Position numbers and translations under genes: made by a program. Below, piece after piece: positions 47,594 through 56,685 of a stretch of 64,000 nt of DNA. How positions within the stretch are numbered: position 1 is the stretch's first letter; every line of letters begins with the position of its first letter. The stretch covers positions 103,459 through 167,458 of the forward strand of contig CAWFNY010000004.1 of NCBI GenBank assembly GCA_963817435.1. Reading direction: 5' to 3'. A model generated the notes under the pieces. The model ran no database searches. It had not been told where the DNA came from and worked only from the letters and a program-made list of their open reading frames with translations. The DNA comes from JADJOM01 sp963817435 (GTDB lineage: Bacteria; Gemmatimonadota; Gemmatimonadetes; Gemmatimonadales; GWC2-71-9).

Positions 47594-47890
47594 CTATTCG
47601 ATCCCCGGCAATGGAATACCGTGGGCGAGGGCGTACAGCACGTCCGGGCAGAGATCGATGTCGCCGGGCCAGGCGATCGTGCCGGAGCCGGGCTCAAGCT
47701 GCACCTTGGCGAATTCGGCGGGATCGCGGAGGCTGGCGAACATGCCGGCCGGCTCGGAAGTGAGCCAGCGCGCGCCGTCGATCAGGCCGCTCGTGCCGTC
47801 CTGGAAGGTAAGGTGCAGCAGATAGGGGCCGACCACCTCGACGGCGGCAACCCGCGGGAACGGCATCCTGGGTGGCAGCGTGGTTTCCAT
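47594..47890 (-). CDS. DUF2442 family protein
   Basis: A 98-residue protein from the ATG at 47890. The DUF2442 pattern is clear: VAAVEVVGPYLLHLTFQDGTSGLIDGARWL and PAEFAKVQLEPGSGTIAWPGDIDLCPDVLY. It is paired with a DUF4160 gene 4 bp upstream, a widespread two-gene unit often listed as a putative toxin-antitoxin system. Its stop codon coincides with the edge of a truncated palindrome, so the C-terminus may be slightly altered. Confidence 0.85.
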   Translation of the reverse strand: METTLPPRMPFPRVAAVEVVGPYLLHLTFQDGTSGLIDGARWLTSEPAGMFASLRDPAEFAKVQLEPGSGTIAWPGDIDLCPDVLYALAHGIPLPGIE

Positions 47891-47894
47891 GGGA

Positions 47895-48155
47895 TCACTC
47901 CAGCGGCGGGATGGGGACCGCCGGTTGCCCGAGCTGCAACCGGTCCCAGTTGGCCTCGAGCTCCACCCGGTGCTCCTCGGCCCAGTCGACGATAAGGGCC
48001 AGCACGCGCGGTGACAAGCGCCCCTCGAGAAGCGCCACGGGTCGAATCCCGAGGAGGGCCTCACTCCCGCTGTAGAGCGCATGGAAGTGGGGCGGGAGGT
48101 GATCACGGGGGTACATCTGGATCACGATACCGAAGAACCGGGAGATCTCGGGCAC
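47895..48155 (-). CDS. DUF4160 family protein
   Basis: An 86-residue protein of the DUF4160 family: MPEISRFFGIVIQMYPRDHLPPHFHALYSG carries the conserved HxPPHFHA motif, and LALIVDWAEEHRVELEANWDRL is the C-terminal helix. The His cluster suggests metal binding. It forms a two-gene unit with the DUF2442 gene; the pair resembles type II TA modules but a toxin has not been established. Confidence 0.87.
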   Translation of the reverse strand: MPEISRFFGIVIQMYPRDHLPPHFHALYSGSEALLGIRPVALLEGRLSPRVLALIVDWAEEHRVELEANWDRLQLGQPAVPIPPLE

Positions 48156-48557
48156 ACGGCCAACCTGCCGCGGCGCCTGGAACTGGAATAACTGTTTCGC
48201 CCGTCTGGCGGACCGCCGGAACGCGGGGCGAGACAGGGGAGCCTGGTGTTGGGGCCGCGATGAATCGCGGCCCCACGCGATTTGTCATCCCGAGCGCAGC
48301 GAGGGATCCTCCAAGTGCTCCGCGCTCCGGCCGCGGGTCCCTCCGTGCGCTGCAGTTCGCGCTCAGGGCTGACTGCTCAGAACGCGACCGCTCACTGACG
48401 CGCCTCCGGGACTCCGCGGCTCGTCGCGCACCAGGCGACTAAGCACCCGGAACCCGGAACCCTCCCTCCTACCTTCGCAGCATCACACATTCCGCCAGCT
48501 TCGCCTTCGAGGCCATCGCCTGCCGGTCCGTCAGGCACGCCGCCGGCCCACTCTGGG
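48156..48557. other. gene-free stretch with the last palindrome fragment
   Basis: A GC-rich palindrome TGGGGCCGCGAT-GA-ATCGCGGCCCCA (48250-48275) is followed by a left half of the dispersed palindrome (48284-48310). This is the last trace of that repeat in the window. From 48311 to 48557 nothing is recognised. Confidence 0.7.
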
Positions 48558-49694
48558 TTACCCGCGACGGGGCCGCGCCGCAACGACCGCTGCCCCGCCC
48601 GAACTCAGCGCCGTCGCGGGCGTCCCGTCGGACAGCTTCCAGAGCAGTGCGCGGAGGTCGCCGGCACCACTCATTCCCCATCCCGCGATCAGACCCCCGT
48701 CATTGATCGCCGTGGCAATGGCCCACTGCAGCCCAGCCGTGTTGAGCCGGACCAGGGTACTGGGCGTGGGCCAGGCGACGGGCGTGAACCCGTCGTCGTC
48801 GCCGTCGACACTCCCGCCAACCACCACTCCCCGGTTGTTGATCGCGAATCCTACGCTATTGGGGAATTCGGGCCGGAGATCTGGCAGGAGGGTATAGCCC
48901 ATCCCCTTCCGCCAGATGGCGGCGTTGGGGTAGACGTTGCCGTGCGGGTCGAGCCAGCCGGCGACCGTGCCGGCGTTGTTGATGGAGTACGAGGCGCCAT
49001 TGGCGTTGCTGACGTCCTCGCCTACTCCCAGGTCGACATACGTATCTCCCAATCGCCAGGTGAACGGATGCAGCCAGCCAACACAGTAGGTGCCGGCCAC
49101 CAGGCCGCTGGCGTTGATGGCGGCGGCATAGTTTTCCAGGCAGCTCGGGATCTCGTTGCGGAGGTCGATGGTGCCGGTCCGCCGGGACCAGTACCAGCCG
49201 TGCTCGAAGTCGCCCACGGCACCACCCACCACCTCGCCCCGCTCATTGAAGTCGGTCGGGTCCATGCTGAAGACCTCGGGTATCGGCACGATGCCGAGGG
49301 CCTGGATCTGCCCGCGCGCGCTCCAGGTCACGGGAATCCGCTTGCCGGCTTCGGTCTCGCTCCAGCCGAGGATCCTGCCGGAGTTGAGGATGCGGATGGC
49401 GCCGCTCTGGGTGCCGCCGGGGAGGGTGCCGAGGTCGGTCATGCCGGTGGCGGCGGTCCAGCGGAAGGCGTGGGTGGTGCCGGAGGCGGTCTCCGAGTAG
49501 CCGACCACCACCCCGCGGTTGTTGATATCCATCGCGAAGCTGGTGCTGCCACCGAGGGTGCCGAGGTCGGTGGCGGGGGGCGCGGCGGAAGCGAAGGCGG
49601 CGTGTCGCACCGGCGCCTCGGCGACGGGTTCGGCGGCCTGACCGCAGGCGCTGGCGAGGAGCACCGAGACTGAGAGTGGGAGCAGACGGTTCAT
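48558..49694 (-). CDS. HAF-repeat extracellular protein
   Basis: About 378 residues from the ATG at 49694 (signal MNRLLPLSVSVLLASACGQ; the Cys might be lipidated, but the lipobox is atypical). Six to seven HAF-type repeats follow: DLGTLGGSTSFAMDINNRGVVVGYS, HAFRWTAATGMTDLGTLPGG, then further blades with INNAGTVAGW, INNRGVVVGG and INDGGLIAGW. Such repeats form beta-propellers in secreted proteins. The role is unknown. It is the last gene of the repeat-rich chromosome type before the defence island. Confidence 0.85.
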   Translation of the reverse strand: MNRLLPLSVSVLLASACGQAAEPVAEAPVRHAAFASAAPPATDLGTLGGSTSFAMDINNRGVVVGYSETASGTTHAFRWTAATGMTDLGTLPGGTQSGAIRILNSGRILGWSETEAGKRIPVTWSARGQIQALGIVPIPEVFSMDPTDFNERGEVVGGAVGDFEHGWYWSRRTGTIDLRNEIPSCLENYAAAINASGLVAGTYCVGWLHPFTWRLGDTYVDLGVGEDVSNANGASYSINNAGTVAGWLDPHGNVYPNAAIWRKGMGYTLLPDLRPEFPNSVGFAINNRGVVVGGSVDGDDDGFTPVAWPTPSTLVRLNTAGLQWAIATAINDGGLIAGWGMSGAGDLRALLWKLSDGTPATALSSGGAAVVAARPRRG

Positions 49695-50031
49695 GGGGTC
49701 CTCCGAATGGGCGCGTCGGTGCAAGAGGTCAGGTGGACGGCGCTTGGCCCATGGGGGGCAGTGGTCCGGCGCCTCTGTCCAGGAACGCTATGGGATGGGT
49801 GTGACAGGCGAACGGTGCTGGCCCGGGCTACGTGTGGTGACAACTTGTCGCATGGTACGGGGTCGGAAGCTCGGGATCATCCTGCACTGCGCCGGGGGGA
49901 GAATTGCGTATGGGGCAATCGAATCTCATTTGGTCACAATAAGATAGAGGCCACATGGCTCAACGGGCCTCCGACTGTCACACCCCTCCCACAGTTTGAA
50001 TTCCAGTAGCCTCCCCCTAACGGAACAGCCC
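49695..50031. other. intergenic, no feature recognised
   Basis: A 337-bp gap between the divergent HAF-repeat gene and the small gene at 50032. A/T-richer sequence (GAATCTCATTTGGTCACAATAAG) near 49917-49945 may contain a promoter, but no clear boxes or hairpins are visible. No dispersed palindrome is present. Confidence 0.5.
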
Positions 50032-50277
50032 ATGAGCCGTACATTCAGTCTCTGGTGTGCCGTCGAGGCGCAGCAGACGTTTGAGAGCGACCAGCTCGAG
50101 GCCGATCCGGAGGGCGCTGCGGGTTCGGTGATCCCCCGGGAGTCCGCCTTGGCGGCATTGCGCGATAGGCTCCGAGCCGCACTGGCGCCGCACCTCCACG
50201 TCGTCAACATTGAGATCGAAGTTGATCAGGACCTGGATGGGCGGGAGCAGGGCGAGGGTGTCAGTCCGCCGCCCTGA
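50032..50277 (+). CDS. hypothetical small protein, first gene of an HNH module
   Basis: About 81 residues from the ATG at 50032 (MSRTFSLWCAVEAQQTFESDQ). It ends LHVVNIEIEVDQDLDGREQ and a proline tail. No family is recognised; the pattern of a beta strand, long helix and beta strand suggests a small alpha/beta protein. It is followed 53 bp on by a second unknown gene and then an HNH nuclease, all co-oriented. Confidence 0.5.
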   Translation: MSRTFSLWCAVEAQQTFESDQLEADPEGAAGSVIPRESALAALRDRLRAALAPHLHVVNIEIEVDQDLDGREQGEGVSPPP

Positions 50278-50330
50278 CGCGACTGACCCGACGGCACCAT
50301 CAAAGACCGATCCGCACCAACCGAGGGCTG

Positions 50331-50915
50331 ATGGCAAGAGAGAGCGTCGAGTCGGTGTTCGGCCGGCTCAAGAAGGTGTCCTCGGGTGACCTCACCGAGC
50401 TGGAATCGGTCGAAGTGCTGAGCTACCTCACCAGCTACCCTGTATTCCTGAAGTTCTTCCAGGCCCGGCCCAGGATCGACCGCGATACGGTGATTCTTGG
50501 CGCGAGCCTGATCTATAGCTGGATGCCGACCGGGCTGACGCTCTTCGATGGGATCGACCGGACTGCCGAGATTCTCGAATCGGTTCGGAAGGGTGAAGAT
50601 CCAACCGAGGAGGACTTGGATCAGGTGGCTTCGACCGTCAACAACTCGATGGTTGGTGCTTCGAAGCTGCTGCATTTCATCCAGCCGGAGCGCTTTCCCA
50701 TATATGACAGCCGGGTAGCCAGGTTCCTGGGGTGGCCGATCTACGCATCGGCGATGCGAAGCGTCGATCGCTACCAGGAGTACCGCGCGCTTTGTGGGGA
50801 GCTGGTGGAAAGGCCAGGGTTTGAGAAGTTGGCGGCCGGCCTGTCCGCTCAGTGCGGCAAGGTCAGCCGGCTACGCGCGGTGGAGCTTCTGATGTTTCTT
50901 GGAGGGGCGAAGTAG
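50331..50915 (+). CDS. unknown helical protein, possible HhH-GPD/OGG-fold protein
   Basis: A 194-residue, mostly helical protein. The segment SKLLHFIQPERFPIYDSRVARFLGWP resembles a motif common in defence-associated proteins that look like DNA-glycosylase-fold families, where the Asp could be catalytic. The call is weak. It lies 30 bp before the HNH nuclease gene and probably is co-expressed with it, so it may be a specificity or accessory subunit. Confidence 0.55.
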   Translation: MARESVESVFGRLKKVSSGDLTELESVEVLSYLTSYPVFLKFFQARPRIDRDTVILGASLIYSWMPTGLTLFDGIDRTAEILESVRKGEDPTEEDLDQVASTVNNSMVGASKLLHFIQPERFPIYDSRVARFLGWPIYASAMRSVDRYQEYRALCGELVERPGFEKLAAGLSAQCGKVSRLRAVELLMFLGGAK

Positions 50916-50945
50916 GTCGGGAGGGCAACTGGGCATTGGAACTGC

Positions 50946-51869
50946 ATGAGAGCCTTCGTCGGCGTTACTGACCGGGACTGGTGGGAATTCCTTCGGCGAC
51001 AGCAGGGCATCGCCGAGGTCAACTTCTGGCAGCCGAGCGGGAGTACGACATTCAGGGCGCTCGAGCCAGGCCAGCCGTTTCTGTTCAAGCTGCACTATCC
51101 TGACAACTACATCGTCGGCGGGGGCTTCTTCGCGACCTTCTCCCTGCTTCCCGTGAGCATGGCGTGGGAGACCTTTGGGATTCAGAACGGTGCCCGCACG
51201 CTGGCAGAGATGCGGGAGCGTGTCGAGCACTACCGGCGGTCGGGTCCGACGCCGCACGAGGACTACCAGATCGGCTGCATCATCCTGTCCGACCCGTTCT
51301 TCCTGGATGAGCGGAACTGGATCCGGGCGCCAGAGTCCTTCTCCAGAAACATTGTCCGGGGCCGCGGCTACGACCTGCAGGCGGAGGAGGGCCAGGCGTT
51401 GTGGGAAGCGGTGGTACTGGCGCGGGCTGCGCAGCGCACCCGGGTGGCAGAGCCGGAGGTGAGCGGTGAGATGTTCGGCCAGCCCACCCTGTTCCGCCCC
51501 CGATTGGGCCAAGGGGGCTTCCGGGTGGCGGTGACTGACGCCTACGGAAGGCGCTGTGCGGTGACGGGCGAGAAGACACTGCCGGTGCTCGAGGCGGCGC
51601 ATATCCGCCCGGTGGCGAGCGGTGGCCGGCACGAGATCAGCAACGGTCTCCTCTTCCGCTCGGACATTCACACATTGTTTGACCGGGGGTACGTGACTGT
51701 AACAACGGATCTCAGGTTCCGGGTGAGTACGAAGCTCAAGAAGGACTGGCAGAACGGCCGGCACTGCTTCGCTCTCGAAAACGCCGAGGTGGCAGTACCT
51801 GTGAAGGCGGCCCTCCGCCCACTTCGGGAGGGCTTGGAGTGGCATGGGGACAGCGTGTTCTTCGAATAG
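50946..51869 (+). CDS. HNH endonuclease (restriction-like)
   Basis: A 307-residue nuclease. The N-terminal ~130 residues form a mixed domain of EVE/PUA-like appearance (MRAFVGVTDRDWWEFL...PGQPFLFKLHYPDNYIVGGGFF) that in such enzymes often reads modified bases. The C-terminal HNH_2 domain has GRRCAVTGEKTLPVLEAAHIRPVASGG (His219), ISNGLLFRSDIHTLFDRG (Asn233, His242). This architecture fits a modification-dependent (type IV-like) restriction enzyme, which is an inference. It opens the defence island of 50-61 kb. Confidence 0.85.
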   Translation: MRAFVGVTDRDWWEFLRRQQGIAEVNFWQPSGSTTFRALEPGQPFLFKLHYPDNYIVGGGFFATFSLLPVSMAWETFGIQNGARTLAEMRERVEHYRRSGPTPHEDYQIGCIILSDPFFLDERNWIRAPESFSRNIVRGRGYDLQAEEGQALWEAVVLARAAQRTRVAEPEVSGEMFGQPTLFRPRLGQGGFRVAVTDAYGRRCAVTGEKTLPVLEAAHIRPVASGGRHEISNGLLFRSDIHTLFDRGYVTVTTDLRFRVSTKLKKDWQNGRHCFALENAEVAVPVKAALRPLREGLEWHGDSVFFE

Positions 51870-51950
51870 GAGCGCCGGGGAGGAGCCCACTCGGGAGATT
51901 GCAGGTGTGTTCAATGGGCATAACCATGCCAAAGTGAGGCGGGACCTCAA

Positions 51951-52514
51951 GTGCCACCTTCTGAAGCAGACCTGGCCGAGTGGAACAGGCATTTCCGTGA
52001 GGCGACTTCACAGGTTGCTAGGCTCTACTTCCAGCTCCCTGTTGCCGACGCGGACGCGGTCTATCGCGAGCGGGTCTATTGCTACGAACTTTACCACCAG
52101 CTGCGTCGCAAATGGGAGAATTGGAAATACTCGCTCACGGGGGAGGTCGATAAGTACGGCCACCCGCTGTTTCGCGACGACAAGTATGCACAGGCCAAAC
52201 CCGACTTCTTGGTCCACGTGCCCGGTTCGATGGAGGACAATCTCGTAGTGATTGAGGTCAAGTCTTCGTCTAGCAATCCCTCGGGTTGGCAGAGTGACAT
52301 TGCGAAGCTGGCATGGTTCACAACGAACGCAAAGTATGCCGGCCGGTGTGTTCCTGGTGTACGGCCACACAGACGTACATGACGCGATCGGCGAGCTCGC
52401 GGGGGCAGGGAGTTCCGGGCCGGCCAGGTGGAGCTATCACGGTTTGGCGACACCATGACGCGGGACAGCCAGCACAGCTGGTTCGAACTCTCGAATAGAG
52501 GGGCAGATGGCTAG
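51951..52514 (+). pseudogene. PD-(D/E)xK nuclease-like gene with two frame changes
   Basis: Readable part: MPPSEADLAEWNRHFREATSQ...KPDFLVHVPGSMEDNLVVIEVKSS. The PD...EVK pattern is a PD-(D/E)xK nuclease core. At ~52340 (GCCGGCCGG for GCCGGCGG) the frame changes and continues GVFLVYGHTDVHDAIGELAG. A second change near 52404 leads to REFRAGQVELSRFGDTMTRD...ELSNRGADG ending at TAG 52512-52514. Each change is one base, so either decay or sequencing error is possible. Confidence 0.6.
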
Positions 52515-52718
52515 CGGCAGTGACATTCAGATGACCCGCCAGATCGGTGAGTATCTCGTCGCGGCCGAGCTTGGCCGGCGGGGACGGATTGCGACCACTT
52601 TCACAGGCAGCGTGCCGAGGGTCGACATTCTCTGGCAGTCGACAGCAAGGGTCTTATGGTCGAGGTGCAGGTCAAAGCGATAAGGAGTGCTTCCTGGCAG
52701 CTCAACGCCGGGCAATAG
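52507..52718 (+). pseudogene. fragment of a PD-(D/E)xK-type hypothetical protein
   Basis: MASGSDIQMTRQIGEYLVAAELGRRGRIATTFTGSVPRVDIL is a common start of small predicted nucleases. With one base removed near 52634 it continues AVDSKGLMVEVQVKAIRSASWQL and stops at TAG 52716. QVK would be the catalytic motif. The C-terminal half is missing. It overlaps the end of the preceding broken gene. Confidence 0.55.
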
Positions 52719-52719
52719 A

Positions 52720-52862
52720 TCAAGGTCGAGGTGTTGAAGGGCGTTCAACACAATCGCGGCATCCTGCCGCCAAGAAGTCCGTTCTCCAAAGGCGCGACTC
52801 TGGCCGGTGTGGTCGGACTCGGCAAGACGATCGAAGCGGGGTATCACCTTCCCCAGAAATGA
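52720..52862 (+). pseudogene. remnant of an SNF2/DEAD-type helicase
   Basis: The frame IKVEVLKGVQHNRGILPP then GATLAGVVGLGKTIEAG recalls the start of SNF2-like helicases (…LLADEVGLGKTIEAG…), including those of DISARM and other defence loci. It stops at TGA 52860-52862. The Walker A Lys is kept but the rest of the helicase is absent. It is a decayed piece inside the island. Confidence 0.45.
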
Positions 52863-52996
52863 GAGAGGATCTAGGGCTGATGTCGGAGGCTTCGTAGATT
52901 CATAGAAGCGGTTCGGCCCGGGAAGAGGGGCCATGCCCCCCCCGAATCTGCACTCTCTTGGCTCTAGCGAGATTTGGAATCTCCCAGGTACCGAAA

Positions 52997-55475
52997 ATGG
53001 CCCTCAAGAAATCCGACCTCTACTCCTCCCTCTGGGCCTCGTGCGACGAGCTGCGCGGCGGCATGGACGCCAGCCAGTACAAGGACTACGTCCTGTTCAT
53101 GCTGTTCATCAAGTACATCAGCGACAAGTACGGCAACAGCGACGACTTCGCCCCGCCGGTCACCATCCCGAAGGGCGCGAGCTTCACGGACATGATCGCG
53201 CTCAAGGGCAAGCCCGACATCGGCGACAAGATCAACACGCAGATCATCCAGCCGCTGATCGACGCCAACGCGCGGCTCGCCCGCAGCGACTTCCCCGACT
53301 TCAACGACCCGAACAAGCTCGGCGAAGGCCAGGCGATGGTGGATCGCCTGACCAACCTGATCGGCATCTTCCAGAAGCCCGAGCTCGACTTCTCGCAGAA
53401 CCGCGCCGAGCACGACGACATCCTCGGCGACGCCTACGAGTACCTGATGCGGCACTTCGCCACCGAGAGTGGCAAGAGCAAGGGGCAGTTCTACACGCCC
53501 GCCGAGGTGAGCCGCGTCATCGCCCAGGTGATCGGCATCTCGCCGCAGAACACGAAGGCGTCCACCACCGCCTACGACCCCACCTGCGGCTCGGGCTCGC
53601 TGCTGCTCAAGGTGGCCGCCCAGGCGGGCAAGCACATCACGCTCGAAGGGCAGGAGAAGGACGTGACCACGGCGGGCCTCGCCCGCATGAACATGATCCT
53701 GCACGACTTCCCCACGGCCAACATCCTCTCGGGCAACACGCTGGCCGCGCCCGAAGTTCAAGGACGGCGAGCAGCTGCGCACCTACGACTACGTCGTCGC
53801 CAATCCGCCGTTCTCCGACAAGACCTGGAGCACCGGCCTCACCCCGTCGAACGACCCCTACCAGCGCTTCGCCTGGGGCGTGCCGCCCGCCAAGCAGGGC
53901 GACTACGCCTACCTGCTGCACATCATCCGCTCGATGAAGAGCACGGGCAAAGGCCGCCTGCATCCTGCCGCACGGCGTGCTCTTCCGCGGCAACGCCGAG
54001 GCCGCGATCCGCCAGCAGCTCGTCCGCTCCGGCATCCTCAAGGGCATCATCGGCCTGCCGGCCAACCTCTTCTACGGCACCGGCATCCCCGCCTGCATCG
54101 TGGTGCTCGACAAGGAGAACGCCGCCGGCCGCAAGGGCGTGTTCATGATCGACGCCTCCAAGGGCTTCATCAAGGACGGCAACAAGAACCGCCTGCGCGA
54201 GCAGGACATCCACCGCATCGTCGACACCTTCACCCGGCAGGCCGACGTCGCCGCGCTACGCCCGCATGGTGCCGCTGGCCGAGATCGCCGATCCGAAGAA
54301 CGACTTCAACCTCAACCTGCCGCGCTACATCGACAGCACCGAGCCCGAGGACCTGCAGGACATCGACGGCCACCTGCGCGGCGGCATCCCCGAGCGCGAT
54401 CTCGACGCGCTCGGCAGCTACTGGCAGGTGCTCCCCGGCGTGCGCGCCGCGCTGTTCGAGTCCGCCGGCCGCCCCGGCTACGCGCGCCTCAAGCTGCCGC
54501 TGACCGAGGTGAAGGCCGCCATCCTCGGCCATGCCGAGTTCACCGCCTTCCAACAGCAGGCGACGCAAGCGCTTCGCCGACTGGCGCAAGGCCACGACGC
54601 CCCGCCTCACGGCCTTCGGCAAGGACGGCCACCCCAAGGCGCTGATCGAGACCATCGCCGAGGACCTGCTCGCCGCCTTCCGCCAGGCGCCGCTGCTCGA
54701 CGCCTACGACGTCTACCAGCACCTGATGGACTACTGGGCCGAGACGATGCAGGACGACTGCTATCTCATCGCCGCCGACGGCTGGGTGAGGGCGCGCACC
54801 GCGCGAGATCGTTCAGGTCAAGAACAAGGACAACAAGCTCGCTGGCCCGAGCCGCACGACTACGAAGGGCAAGCGGCGCTTCAAGTCCGACCTCGTTCCG
54901 GCGCCGCTCCTCGTCGCCCGCTACTTCGCCGCCGAACGCGAGCCATCGAAGCGCTCGACAGCCAGCTCGCCGACGCTCGAGCAGCAGCTCGACGAGATGC
55001 GGGAGGAGAACAGCGGCGAGGAAGGCTGCTCGCCGAGGTGATCGAGGGCGAGGGCGACAAGCAGAAGATCACCGCGAAGGCCGTGAAGGCGCGGCTCAAG
55101 GAGATCGGCAAGGACCCGCTCTACGCGGACGAGCGCGCGGCGCTCGAGGCGCTAGGCGGACCTGCTCGACCAGCAGACCGAGCCCAAGGCCAGGCGCAAG
55201 GCCGCGCAAGAGGACCTGGACAAGAAGCTCGACGCCAAGTACCCCAAGCTCACCGAGGCCGAGATCAAGACGCTGGTGGTGGACGACAAGTGGATGGCGC
55301 GCCTGTCGGCCGCCGTGCAGGGCGAGCTGGACCGCGTCTCGCAGACCCTCACCGGCCGCATCCGCGAGCTGGCCGAACGCTACGCCACGCCGCTGCCGAA
55401 GCTCACCGACGAGGTGGCGACGCTCGCCGCGCGGGTGGACGAGCACCTCAAGAAGATGGGGGCGTATGGAAGTGA
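52997..55475 (+). CDS. hsdM: type I restriction-modification methyltransferase subunit HsdM, many frameshifts
   Basis: The protein begins MALKKSDLYSSLWASCDELRGGMDASQYKDYVLFMLFIKYISD. Methyltransferase motif I is DPTCGSGSLLLK and motif IV is ANPPFSDK (N6-adenine type). The long C-terminal helical region ends KLTDEVATLAARVDEHLKKMG. Frame changes occur near 53756, 53953, 54246, 54560, 54800, 55020, 55155 and 55463. Those I resolved are one extra C or G (GCGCCCGAAG for GCGCCGAAG at 53756). With so many small changes in one conserved protein, sequencing error is more likely than decay. It methylates the specificity site together with HsdS. Confidence 0.85.
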
Positions 55476-56685
55476 GGCCGGGCTACAAGCAGACCGAGGC
55501 GGGGGTGATTCCGGAGGATTGGCCAGCGTGGATTCGATCTCGCCGCTATCGCCGGTCAGGGGATCACGGAAGCAGTCCTCAGGTCGTGAGTTCTGCGGGC
55601 GTCACCGATTACCATCGACGTCTCAATGGTCGATCGCTGCGCACGGAGTCGTCGACAGCGGTCGATCACGGCAGCACAGTCGGTGGGCGAATTGTCTACT
55701 TTGCGCTGAGCCGTACGTACTGAGGGCCAGCTTCGACAGACAACGCTCGACGTGCAGCGAAGATCGGTTCCACGGTGCAACGACACGCCCTGCTTCGTCG
55801 ACTAGCCCTGATGCTCCGCACGATCTCGACTTCTCGCTACGATTCAGTGCGAGACGAGTGGCGTTCCCGGCGATCAACCGGAGCAGACCTGCAGCTTCCG
55901 TCATCCGCACGTTGCCAGCGGTCATTCGCCGAACAACGCGCCATCGCGACGGCGTTGAGCGATGTGGATGCGCTGCTGGGCGGGCTGGATCGGCTCATCG
56001 CCAAGAAGCGCGACCTCAAGCAGGCCGCCATGCAGCAGCTCCTCACCGGCCAGACCCGCCTCCCCGGCTTCAGCGGGGAGTGGGATGCTCAGGCTGGTTG
56101 AAAGGATCTGTGCGCGTTCCTATCGTGGCGATGCGTCAACAGCACGAAACGTCTAACAGGCGACATCCCATGCTTCGATTCGACAGATTTCGACGCACGC
56201 ATCTCGCCGACTCAAGATCGTGAACAAGCGTGTCGATCTCGAGACAAGTCTCGGACACATCGAACCTACAGGTTTGCCAGCGGGGCACGCTGCTTGTTCG
56301 CTGGAGTCGGCCGACTTGGAGGCGATGCGCAATGCGTTGCCGAGTCACTGGTGTCGAAGCAGACGTTCATTGGGCTCGACATGCGATCGAGCCGGGCGGG
56401 CTTCCAATGTGTTCTTCTATTACCTCTCAATGACGCTCGCAAGGCAGATCAGCTCAACAACCTCTAGCCTGGGCACGAGCATTCCGTATCTGTCCACGGC
56501 GAGCGAGTTTGGAGAGTTCGACGATGTCTGCTCCTCGACAGATCCGAGCAAACCGCCATTGCCGACGTCCTCTCCGACATGGACGCCGAACTCGGACGCC
56601 CTCGAAGCCCGCCGCGACAAGACCCGCGACGCTCAAGCAGGCCATGATGCAGGAGCTGCTCACCGGAAGGACCCGCCTCGTATGA
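55466..56685 (+). pseudogene. hsdS: type I specificity subunit HsdS, badly disrupted
   Basis: It starts at the ATG overlapping the end of hsdM (MEVRPGYKQTEAGVIPEDW), typical of HsdS. The first target-recognition domain (55520-55900) cannot be read in one frame. The central conserved helix is clear: AEQRAIATALSDVDALLGGLDRLIAKKRDLKQAAMQQLLTGQTRLPGF (55927-56080). The second target domain is again broken, and the closing helix (LSDMDAEL... KQAMMQELLTGRTRLV) ends at TGA 56683-56685, overlapping the next ATG. It should define the DNA sequence read by the HsdMSR complex. Target unknown. Confidence 0.7.

Noticed and set aside
48392..48681. Small frames ending in RVTQSGPAACLTDRQ
   Set aside because: They overlap the HAF-repeat gene antisense or in another frame and show no start signals or domain.
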